Source of the DNA: SIG607 sp045537575
GTDB taxonomy: Bacteria; Bacillota; Clostridia; Oscillospirales; Acutalibacteraceae
Reading direction: 5' to 3'
Assembly (NCBI GenBank): GCA_045537575.1
Contig: JAZSPU010000049.1
Span: 1-11,266 of the forward strand
DNA: 11,266 bases
Below are positions 5,019-11,266 of the stretch, one piece after another. The notes under the pieces were generated by a model that made no database searches, was not told the DNA's origin, and saw only the letters and a program-made list of their open reading frames with translations. The translations under genes and the position numbers were made by a program. Every line of letters starts with the position of its first letter. The stretch's first letter is position 1.

Positions 5019-7255
5019 TGGCTGCTCTGTTTTTAAAACTGTTAAATATGAGTATTTCGTCAAGTTGGCTTGTTCTTGCTGTGCTGCTTTTAAGACTGTT
5101 GCTAAATAAAGCTCCTAAATGGATAAATGGCATTTTATGGGGTATTGTGGGGCTACGTCTTATTATGCCCTTTTCATTTGAAAGTGTTTTAAGTCTTATT
5201 CCAAGTACTCAAACCATCAGCAAAGCGCCCGATGCACCGAGACCTCATATTGAATCAGGGGTTGCTGCTTTTGATAATCAAGTAAACGACTATCTTCACG
5301 GACATTATTTTGAAGGCGTTACAAAACCTGCAGGGTATTTTGCGGATATTACCACAATATTGGCTGTACTTTGGCTTATAGGTGTTGTCGTATTTCTGGC
5401 TTATGCAATCATCAGTTATTTACGGTTGAGCAAGAAAGTCGGCACTGCCGTATTGCTTTATGAAAATATTTTTCAAAGCGAAAGGGTTGGCTCTCCTTTT
5501 GTCCTAGGAATAGTGAGGCCCAAGATTTATCTGCCGTTTAGTGTGAATGAGCAGAATATATTCTACGTTATTGCGCACGAAAAGGCGCATATAAGCCGCA
5601 AGGACCATTTGTGGAAGCCGATTGGTTTTCTTATTTTCGCTATTCATTGGTTTAATCCTTTGATGTGGCTTGGTTATATATTGCTTTGCCGCGATATCGA
5701 ACTTGCCTGTGATGAAAAGGTTATTAAAGAATTTGACAAAAGTAAAAGGGCGGATTATTCGCAGGCTCTGCTTAACAGCAGTATTAACCGACGTAATATA
5801 AGCGCCTGTCCATTGGCATTTGGCGAGGTTTCTGTAAAAAAGAGAATTAAAACTGTGATTAAATATAAAAAACCTGCTTTTTGGATTGTTGTTGCGGCAA
5901 TAATAATCAGCTTTGCGGTGGCTGTTTGTTTTCTTACCGATCCCCCGCAAAGAAATACCGCTGACATTATTGAACAAAAAAGCGACTCAACGCTAGACGG
6001 TATTTCTTTAAGTATAGTTTCAGCGGAATTTTTGGGAGAAGAACCCTCTATATCGGTAAAACTTGAAAATAATTCAGGAAAGGAAATAATATTTGGCGAA
6101 GAATTTCATTTGTATTATGTTCAAGGTACTGAGAGAATCGACTGTAACGTAAATGAAGATGTTTTGTGGGCGTTGGTGGGATATAATGTAACGCCTGGAA
6201 AAGCCGCAAAGCATACCTATAGTCTTAACGAGCAAAATATAGAATGTACGGGCGAATACAGATTTTCTGTTCCATTTAACTGTGAAGGGAAAAAATACAA
6301 GGCTTGGGTAGATTTTAAAATAGAAAATATTATAGAGGAAGAAGTTTCTTTGGTGCTCTGTCCCGAAAGGCTTGTTTTTATCGGTGGATTAAGCAGTTAT
6401 ACTCAAACCGCTTCTGCCGCTCCCGATTACGTTATTACTAAAGATATGTTACTTTATATAGCAGGAGAATCGTACACCAAAAAAATAAAAGGCCGTTTTG
6501 AAAAAATAAAACTTAATGAAGAAAATTTCGATTTAAGATTTGCTTCTTATCCTATATGGAGTTATGAAGAAACGGTTGAAATACTTAAAAGCAACAACAA
6601 ATATGCCTGGCAGCTTATAACCGAAGATAACGACTTGTTTCTTTTGTTGAAGCAAAAAGACGGGACTTATTATATAGGTGAGGGAGAGCTTAATCCGAAA
6701 GCAGAAAATGCGCAAAATTCTGATAAATCATATATAAGATGGCTTTATAAAATCAAAAACGGTGATATAACCATTGAAAAAGTTCCGTTAAACTTTCCGC
6801 CAGAAATGGCGGTATCAAGTGAGAATATAGCTACAATTGCGCAGGTTGAAACTTATTATTGGAATTATAAAAATGATAAAGGCGAATGGGAATATACAGA
6901 AAAAAGAAATGCTGCAGATAAACCTTCAATTAATGGGATGCCGTATATTGATTTGCTTCCTCTCGGCAGTTTAGACGGTGAAGAACAGGAAGTAACTATA
7001 CAGCTTAATGCTATGTATAATCAAAAGCTTTATAAACTTTCGCCCGATTTCGTTTATGTAAGCTGCTATAGCGCAAAGGACTGGGGTAAAGTCAATGCAA
7101 AGTTTGAGAGGATAGAATTCTACCGCAAGGATTCGGGGATTTATTTTCCGCTAAAAAACGGCGATTATGTTTATGAGATACAGGTAAACTTTGAGGCTTA
7201 TGAACAGTTCGGAGGCGGTGTGGAATATTGCTTTTATACTTTAAAGGCAGAGTGA
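5018..7255 (+). CDS. BlaR1-like M56 family membrane metallopeptidase with unusual sensor region
   Basis: 745 residues. Hydrophobic segments at about 15-30, 36-55, 112-133 and 203-223 build the M56 membrane part. The zinc site is intact: HEKAH (187-191) is the HExxH motif, and E228 in DIELACDE is the expected third ligand. A last membrane segment (about 287-306) leads to an extracytoplasmic region of about 440 residues. BlaR1 proper has a class-D-like penicillin-binding domain there. Here residues about 325-440 read as an Ig-like beta sandwich (ISVKLENNSGKEI, later GEYRFSVPF), followed by about 300 residues of mixed beta sequence that I do not recognise. Known relatives cleave the partner repressor after signal binding; that role is inferred from its place behind blaI. 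The inducer is unknown. A terminator follows directly. Confidence 0.85.
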   Translation: MAALFLKLLNMSISSSWLVLAVLLLRLLLNKAPKWINGILWGIVGLRLIMPFSFESVLSLIPSTQTISKAPDAPRPHIESGVAAFDNQVNDYLHGHYFEGVTKPAGYFADITTILAVLWLIGVVVFLAYAIISYLRLSKKVGTAVLLYENIFQSERVGSPFVLGIVRPKIYLPFSVNEQNIFYVIAHEKAHISRKDHLWKPIGFLIFAIHWFNPLMWLGYILLCRDIELACDEKVIKEFDKSKRADYSQALLNSSINRRNISACPLAFGEVSVKKRIKTVIKYKKPAFWIVVAAIIISFAVAVCFLTDPPQRNTADIIEQKSDSTLDGISLSIVSAEFLGEEPSISVKLENNSGKEIIFGEEFHLYYVQGTERIDCNVNEDVLWALVGYNVTPGKAAKHTYSLNEQNIECTGEYRFSVPFNCEGKKYKAWVDFKIENIIEEEVSLVLCPERLVFIGGLSSYTQTASAAPDYVITKDMLLYIAGESYTKKIKGRFEKIKLNEENFDLRFASYPIWSYEETVEILKSNNKYAWQLITEDNDLFLLLKQKDGTYYIGEGELNPKAENAQNSDKSYIRWLYKIKNGDITIEKVPLNFPPEMAVSSENIATIAQVETYYWNYKNDKGEWEYTEKRNAADKPSINGMPYIDLLPLGSLDGEEQEVTIQLNAMYNQKLYKLSPDFVYVSCYSAKDWGKVNAKFERIEFYRKDSGIYFPLKNGDYVYEIQVNFEAYEQFGGGVEYCFYTLKAE

Positions 7256-7257
7256 TT

Positions 7258-7285
7258 AAAAAACGGCAGGTAACTGCCGTTTTTT
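7258..7285 (+). terminator. Terminator of the BlaI-M56 operon
   Basis: AAAAAACGGCAG pairs with CTGCCGTTTTTT around a GTAA loop, a compact hairpin with a T-run that starts just after the M56 stop codon. The PadR promoter begins 3 bases later, so the two operons are packed tightly. Confidence 0.9.
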
Positions 7286-7287
7286 AC

Positions 7288-7316
7288 TTGACAAAAACAA
7301 TACTTCGTAATATAAT
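7288..7316 (+). promoter_or_regulatory. Perfect consensus promoter of the PadR operon
   Basis: TTGACA (7288-7293), exactly 17 bases, then TATAAT (7311-7316). A fully consensus sigma-A promoter would be very active unless repressed, which fits the palindrome across its -10 box. Confidence 0.9.
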
Positions 7317-7323
7317 TTATTAC
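7307..7323. promoter_or_regulatory. Likely PadR operator
   Basis: GTAATA, 5 bases, TATTAC form a perfect 17-bp inverted repeat that includes the whole -10 hexamer. PadR proteins commonly repress their own operon by binding AT-rich dyads at the promoter, so autoregulation is the likely role. No binding data are implied. Confidence 0.6.
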
Positions 7324-7340
7324 ACAAAGGGAGGTATTGT

Positions 7341-7661
7341 ATGGATATTCAGTTAAAACGAGGACTTTTGGACGTATGCGTATTAGCGGCAATTAAAAGT
7401 GAAGAGTCTTACGGATATAAGATTATCAAGGATATGAAGCCATATATTGAGCTTTCCGAATCGACTTTATATACCATTCTTAAACGTTTGGAAACGGCAA
7501 ATATGCTGACTGTCCGTTCTAAAGAGCACGACGGCAGACTCAGAAAGTATTATCATATTACTGACGAGGGTATTGCCCGTATTGAAGAATTTAAAAACGA
7601 TTGGAAAGAAATTTTATCAATATATCAATTTGTGACTAAGGAGGGTAAAGACAGTGAATAA
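7341..7661 (+). CDS. PadR-family transcriptional regulator
   Basis: 106 residues, the size of the short PadR-s2 class. The winged helix spans about 1-80, with the hallmark SYGYKIIKDM (23-32), STLYTILKRLE (41-51) and the wing R-L-R-K-Y-Y-H-I-T (66-74). A C-terminal helix (77-98) should mediate dimerisation. GGGAGG (7329-7334) lies 6 bases before the ATG. The gene overlaps the following DUF1700 gene by 8 bases. PadR genes paired with DUF1700 and DUF4097 genes are a recurrent Bacillota arrangement linked to envelope sensing. It likely represses its own operon; the inducing condition is unknown. Confidence 0.92.
   Translation: MDIQLKRGLLDVCVLAAIKSEESYGYKIIKDMKPYIELSESTLYTILKRLETANMLTVRSKEHDGRLRKYYHITDEGIARIEEFKNDWKEILSIYQFVTKEGKDSE
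7638..7645 (+). promoter_or_regulatory. Ribosome binding site for the GTG-started DUF1700 gene
   Basis: AAGGAGGG inside the end of the PadR gene lies 8 bases before GTG 7654 and supports this non-ATG start, overlapping the PadR stop codon (7659-7661). Confidence 0.75.
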
Positions 7662-8256
7662 GCTTGACTTTTTATTAAGACTTAAAGAAGCGTTAAAGGG
7701 ACTGCCTAAGGATGAACTTGAGGAACGTCTTAATTTCTATAGTGAAATGATCGACGACAGAATAGAAGAAGGTTTTTCAGAAGAGGAAGCTGTTGCGGCG
7801 GCAGGAAGTGTGGAGGAAATTGCGCAACAGATAATTGGAGAAACTCCTCTTGTAAAAATAGTGAAAGAAAAAATCAAGCCTAAAAGACGCTTTAAAGCGT
7901 GGGAAATTGTCCTTTTGGCGCTGGGCTCTCCTATATGGCTTTCCTTAGGTGCAGCCGCATTTTCTGTATTAATAGCAGTTTATGCATCTCTTTGGGCGGT
8001 TATAGTATCCTTATGGAGTGTTTTTGCTTCCTTTATAGGCTCCTCAATAGGTTGCTTTGCAGGGGGAACTGTATTGGCTTTTAACGGTAATTACTTAACT
8101 GCAGTTGCTGTCATTGGCGCAGCTCTTGTTTGCGCAGGACTTTCTATACTTGTGTTCTACGGTTGCAAAATGGCAACAAAGGGTGTTATAAAACTGACAA
8201 AGAAACTTGCGGTATGGCTTAAAAACTGCTTTATAAAGAAGGGGGAAGCACAATGA
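7654..8256 (+). CDS. DUF1700 membrane protein
   Basis: 200 residues from a GTG start. Residues 1-60 are a soluble helical domain typical of DUF1700: KLDFLLRLKEALKGLP, then an F-Y-S-E-M-I-D-D-R-I-E-E-G block and a GSVEEIAQQI end. A basic linker (KIKPKRRFK, 73-81) leads into hydrophobic segments at about 84-108, 111-135 and 148-170, with a basic amphipathic tail. The role is not established. The family regularly lies between a PadR regulator and a DUF4097 protein and is thought to act with them at the membrane. It overlaps its neighbours on both sides (8 bases with PadR, 4 bases ATGA with DUF4097), which indicates translational coupling and probably fixed stoichiometry. Confidence 0.88.
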   Translation: MNKLDFLLRLKEALKGLPKDELEERLNFYSEMIDDRIEEGFSEEEAVAAAGSVEEIAQQIIGETPLVKIVKEKIKPKRRFKAWEIVLLALGSPIWLSLGAAAFSVLIAVYASLWAVIVSLWSVFASFIGSSIGCFAGGTVLAFNGNYLTAVAVIGAALVCAGLSILVFYGCKMATKGVIKLTKKLAVWLKNCFIKKGEAQ

Positions 8257-9203
8257 AAAGGTGGCTTATTACGGCTCTTTTATTAATAGTTATCGGCGGT
8301 ATTATTTTTACGGGAGTGATGACGGTGTTAAATTGGGACTTCAAAAAACTTTCTACAGTAAAGTATGAAACAAACAGTTACGAGCTTGATGATTTTAATA
8401 ATATAAAGGTTATTACTAGTACGGCAAAAATTGTTTTCAAACCCAGTAGTGACGGCAAAAACAGGGTGGTATGCTTTGAAGAGAAAAACGAAAAACACAC
8501 AGTTGAGGTAAAGGAAGACACTTTATCAATAACGGTCCAAAACACAAAAAAGTGGCATCAATATATCGGGATAGATTTTAATTCTCCTTTAATTACCGTT
8601 TATCTTGCTAAAAGTGAGTATAAAGATTTGTTTATAGATGGAAGTACAGCAGACCTTGAAATCCCTAATGATTTTACTTTTGGAGAAACAACTGTTACAC
8701 TCAGCACAGGCGACGTTACCATAAAGGCAAAAAATCTCGGAGCCACTAAGATAAAGACAGACACAGGAGATATAGCTATTGAAAACGCTTCGGTAAAAAG
8801 TCTTGACCTTACTGTTTCTACGGGAAAAATTATTGTAAATAAGGTTGAAAGCGATGGTGACGTTAACCTGAAGGTTTCCACCGGCAAAACAAAGCTTTCT
8901 TTCCTTTCCTGCAAAAATCTTTCATCAACGGGAGGTACGGGCGATATATCCCTTGAAAATGTTGTGGCTAAAGAAAAGGTAAGTATAATAAGGAATACGG
9001 GCGACGTTAAACTGGATAAATGCGATGGCACTGAAATCTTTATTGAAACAAATACCGGCGACGTTTCGGGCAGTCTTAACAGCGAAAAGATATTTATAAC
9101 AAAAACCGATACGGGAAAAATAGACGTACCCAAAACCACAGCAGGCGGAAACTGTGAAATTACCACCGATACGGGTGATATTAAAATAAGTATAGCAGAG
9201 TAA
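8253..9203 (+). CDS. DUF4097 beta-helix protein, membrane-anchored
   Basis: 316 residues. An N-terminal hydrophobic segment (4-25) after MKRW is a signal anchor, so the rest is probably outside the membrane. From about residue 150 the protein is built of nine repeats, each with a TG(D/K) turn followed by a short beta strand. The TG pairs start at 152, 171, 190, 210, 229, 249, 268, 287 and 307, a spacing of 19-20 residues, which predicts a regular right-handed beta-helix as seen in DUF4097/YvlB-like proteins. GAAGGGGGA (8238-8246) lies 6 bases before the ATG. It is the last gene of the PadR operon and is followed by a strong hairpin. Function in envelope stress is inferred from gene partners only. 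Confidence 0.88.
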   Translation: MKRWLITALLLIVIGGIIFTGVMTVLNWDFKKLSTVKYETNSYELDDFNNIKVITSTAKIVFKPSSDGKNRVVCFEEKNEKHTVEVKEDTLSITVQNTKKWHQYIGIDFNSPLITVYLAKSEYKDLFIDGSTADLEIPNDFTFGETTVTLSTGDVTIKAKNLGATKIKTDTGDIAIENASVKSLDLTVSTGKIIVNKVESDGDVNLKVSTGKTKLSFLSCKNLSSTGGTGDISLENVVAKEKVSIIRNTGDVKLDKCDGTEIFIETNTGDVSGSLNSEKIFITKTDTGKIDVPKTTAGGNCEITTDTGDIKISIAE

Positions 9204-9240
9204 AAATACGGAGTAGAGACACGCCTCTACTCCGTATTTT
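9203..9240. terminator. Terminator of the PadR-DUF1700-DUF4097 operon
   Basis: A perfect 16-bp stem (9203-9218 with 9225-9240) closes an ACACGC loop and starts at the last base of the DUF4097 stop codon. The T-run is the 3' arm itself (TATTTT), so it is symmetric and could act on both strands. Confidence 0.85.
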
Positions 9241-9299
9241 ACTAATTGTAAAAAATAGTCCAAAACTTTTAAAAAACAGTAAAAACCGCTAAACATCTA

Positions 9300-9328
9300 T
9301 TGCAAATACGGTATTTAATCAGTATAAT
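9300..9328 (+). promoter_or_regulatory. Promoter of the GH3 gene
   Basis: TTGCAA (9300-9305), a 17-base spacer and perfect TATAAT (9323-9328) predict a start near 9335 and a leader of about 40 bases. The ribosome binding site AGGTGAT (9366-9372) is close to the ATG at 9376. Confidence 0.7.
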
Positions 9329-9375
9329 AAAGTTAAATTAATAAAGGCAAATTACCAAGGATAAAAGGTGATATT

Positions 9376-10950
9376 ATGAAAGCTTTAACCGAACTTAAAT
9401 TTAGTGAGCTAACCCTTGAACAAAAGCTGGGTATGGTTCATGCCGCTATGGTTAACGGAAACTTTAAAGAGGAAGAAATAGAGTTTGTTTTTGACAGAAT
9501 AAAGAACCGTGCACTTGGCGCTGTATGGATTCAAGATGGTAGTAAAGATGCTGATAAACTAATGCAAAGGGTTAAAGAAACCGCTGATTATCCTATTCTT
9601 ATAATTACCGATGCTGAAAACGGAATCGGCGACTATAAGGTTGGCAGGCACAATCCCATTAGCTGTACGGGGGATGAAAAATATGCTTATGCTTTTGGTA
9701 AGGCGGTAGGCTTTACTGCTAAAAGTATGGGTTATAACGTTGTGTGCAATCCTGTTTTGGATATTGATGACAATGGTTTTGTAAGGTGCTTTGGTAAGGA
9801 TAAACACGTAATAGCGAAAATGGGCGCTGCAGAGGCAAAAGGTCTGCACGACGCAGGTGTTTTGACTGTTGGTAAGCATTACCCCAGCGGAAGAAACGAA
9901 ATGAATATTGATTCTCATATGGCAGAAAGTGTTTCAAGTCAGACACGAGAACAACTGCTTGACGATAGCCTTTTTGCTTACCTTCATTTGATGAAAGATG
10001 GTCTGCTTGACGGTGTTATGACCTCTCATCAAAAATTCTCACAAATTGATGATAAATACCCTGCAAGTCTTTCTAAAAAGGTTATTGACGTTTTAAGAGA
10101 CGAAGGTTTTGACGGTTTTTGTATAACCGATGCTCTGGGTATGATGGGTATTCGCGCTAAATTCGGTGATGAGGAAAGCAAAGGCTTGGCTGTTGCCGCA
10201 GGTAACGATTTGGCTTTAACATATACCTTTAATCCCATTTATAATCAGCAGGCAATAAATACTTGTTATGAAAAGGGCATAATTACCGATAAGCAGTTGG
10301 ACGAATGTGTAAAGCGTGTTCTTGAAGCTCAGCATAAGACCTTGATTATTGAAGAGAAGGCTTGTAAGGAATTAGATGAAGAAAATATTGCTCTTGCAAA
10401 AAATATTTCAAGAGCTTCTATATATGCTCAGGCTGATGAAGGACTTACTCCCTCTATTTCAAGGGAAGGAAAACACCTCTTTGCCGTTATGGTAAGAAAC
10501 GAAATGAGCTTAGGAAAGGTTGACGTTGATACCTTTAGTAACGGTTGGCTTTTCCCTGAAGAAATTTCTAAAAAGCTTTTAGAAATGTTCCCCAATTCCA
10601 AGGTTAGATTCTTCCACGAATTCCCAACACAACATCATAATCACGGTATTTTCCAAGATTCTGTTAGTTATGATGACGTAATATTCCTTACCTATTCGGA
10701 ACCCCTTGCTTATGCAGGAAAAGAGGCTTTAACCGCCCGAGTTGTCAGCCTTATAGAGTGTTTACAGTTTACAAATAGGGTTTCAGCCCTTCTGCATTTC
10801 GGCAACCCCTGTATTTTAGATGTGCTTCCCCATATTCCGAGGGTTATTCTCGGCGGACTTTGTAAAGACAGCGTTGATGCTTCAATAGACGTATTGGCAG
10901 GAGAACTTGAAGCAACCGGCGTAAAAACCTTTGATTTTAAGTTGAAATAA
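9376..10950 (+). CDS. Glycoside hydrolase family 3 protein, NagZ-like
   Basis: 524 residues with no signal peptide, so cytoplasmic. The GH3 N-terminal barrel covers about 10-320: KLGMVHAAM, an ITDAENGIG stretch (77-85), VGKHYP (165-170), DSH (179-181) and the nucleophile region CITDALGM (D252). The DSH dyad is the Asp-His acid/base pair of NagZ-type beta-N-acetylhexosaminidases, which free GlcNAc from recycled cell-wall muropeptides. However, the KHFPGHG loop of NagZ is KHYPSGR here, so substrate preference may differ. Residues about 340-520 form a second alpha/beta domain like the GH3 C-terminal domain of longer NagZ homologues. A role in muropeptide or N-acetylhexosamine turnover is likely but not proven; another beta-glycosidase or phosphorylase activity is possible. 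It is transcribed alone. Confidence 0.8.
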   Translation: MKALTELKFSELTLEQKLGMVHAAMVNGNFKEEEIEFVFDRIKNRALGAVWIQDGSKDADKLMQRVKETADYPILIITDAENGIGDYKVGRHNPISCTGDEKYAYAFGKAVGFTAKSMGYNVVCNPVLDIDDNGFVRCFGKDKHVIAKMGAAEAKGLHDAGVLTVGKHYPSGRNEMNIDSHMAESVSSQTREQLLDDSLFAYLHLMKDGLLDGVMTSHQKFSQIDDKYPASLSKKVIDVLRDEGFDGFCITDALGMMGIRAKFGDEESKGLAVAAGNDLALTYTFNPIYNQQAINTCYEKGIITDKQLDECVKRVLEAQHKTLIIEEKACKELDEENIALAKNISRASIYAQADEGLTPSISREGKHLFAVMVRNEMSLGKVDVDTFSNGWLFPEEISKKLLEMFPNSKVRFFHEFPTQHHNHGIFQDSVSYDDVIFLTYSEPLAYAGKEALTARVVSLIECLQFTNRVSALLHFGNPCILDVLPHIPRVILGGLCKDSVDASIDVLAGELEATGVKTFDFKLK

Positions 10951-11266
10951 AAGGAATGTTTATATGGTATCGGTAAAAATGAAGGAATATCATCCATTCA
11001 ATTGAAGAAAAAGCATTTGTGACCATAAGCGAGGTTGCAGACGTCTTTAAAAATAACGATTAAAAAAACACGGCATTCGGAGCGCTCACTTAGGGATAAA
11101 TCGGTTTTGGAGCAAAAATTTGCCCTATCACTTTGCCTCAAACTTTGAAAGACACAAAGTATTTCTGCAGTTTGTCGGCGTTGTGATTAGTACAAATTTT
11201 TAGACTACAAAACTGTGTGCACCTAAAAAAGATAAATTTTTAGTGGGATAACAGACGAAAAGACAC
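10951..11266. other. Gene-free 316-base stretch at the right edge
   Basis: No intact gene is seen. The left part holds a decayed YitT-like 3' end (10983-11063). From 11064 on there are many stops in all frames apart from a 26-codon open stretch without a start (about 11068-11148) that looks like spurious translation of intergenic DNA. AAATTTTTAG occurs twice, 40 bases apart (11194-11203 and 11234-11243), and the second copy can fold with CTAAAAA (11223-11229) into a weak AT hairpin. No terminator was recognised directly after the GH3 gene. Confidence 0.5.
10983..11063 (+). pseudogene. 3' remnant resembling a YitT-family (DUF2179) gene
   Basis: In the frame ending at TAA 11061-11063, about 20 codons read IEEKAFVTISEVADVFKNND. 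The AFVTISEV core resembles the C-terminal end of YitT/DUF2179 membrane proteins, where an acidic residue, AF, a short Ile/Val strand and EV are conserved. The frame is closed upstream by TGA at 10980-10982, and the membrane part is missing, so this is at most a leftover after deletion. A 13-codon ORF with a weak ribosome binding site (ATG at 10964) lies across the break in another frame and is probably meaningless. Confidence 0.4.

Noticed and set aside
8600..9166. 188-codon open frame on the minus strand
   Set aside because: It mirrors the repetitive DUF4097 gene. Its recurring S-P-V pattern is the antisense of the TGD repeats.
9559..9918. 119-codon open frame on the minus strand
   Set aside because: It lies inside the well-supported GH3 gene and shows no family features.
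11068..11148. 26-codon open stretch after the YitT-like remnant
   Set aside because: It has no start codon or ribosome binding site and a composition typical of translated intergenic DNA.
11194..11243. Two AAATTTTTAG copies as a CRISPR or attachment-site repeat
   Set aside because: Only 10 AT-rich bases are repeated, once, with unlike flanks; this is within chance for such DNA.

Overview
The window looks like chromosome from a low-GC Gram-positive bacterium, most likely an anaerobic gut-type member of the Clostridia (Bacillota). Pointers are the AT-rich DNA, strong sigma-A type promoters (TTGACA/TATAAT-like), AGGAGG-type ribosome binding sites, many short hairpin terminators, and the gene set: BlaI/M56, PadR-DUF1700-DUF4097, a SPASM radical SAM protein and intracellular glycosidases. 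No rRNA, tRNA, CRISPR array or complete insertion sequence was seen.

Layout. Bases 1-1446 look like accessory DNA. A reading frame that runs in from the left stops at an in-frame TAA (276-278), yet stays convincingly coding for 41 more codons. It is followed by an unrecognised 337-residue protein with an RNCLAH sequence that fits the RX4-6H motif of HEPN RNases. Directly after it, with a promoter buried in the 3' end of that gene and its own terminator, is a candidate structured non-coding RNA (about 1467-1722). This is the least explained part of the window. Bases 1778-3614 carry a cytoplasmic clan GH-A (GH42-like) glycosidase with its own promoter. It converges on a minus-strand radical SAM/SPASM protein (3688-4515), and the two share a 16-bp hairpin terminator.

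Bases 4582-7285 form a BlaI-type repressor plus M56 (BlaR1-like) membrane protease operon. The promoter carries two near-identical 16-bp operators. The protease domain is complete, but the extracytoplasmic part is not an evident penicillin-binding domain, so the inducing signal is probably something else. Bases 7288-9240 form a second envelope-related operon: PadR repressor, DUF1700 membrane protein and DUF4097 beta-helix protein, behind a perfect consensus promoter that overlaps a palindrome. Bases 9300-10950 carry a GH3 NagZ-like glycosidase with an altered substrate loop. The last 316 bases hold the 3' remnant of what looks like a YitT-family (DUF2179) gene and unassigned, probably non-coding sequence.

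How the genes may work together. The two middle operons are classic one-component envelope sensing units placed back to back: a signal-triggered protease that removes its repressor, then a PadR-controlled membrane module. The two glycosidases lack signal peptides and would act on imported sugars or cell-wall fragments. That link is inferred from family and location only.
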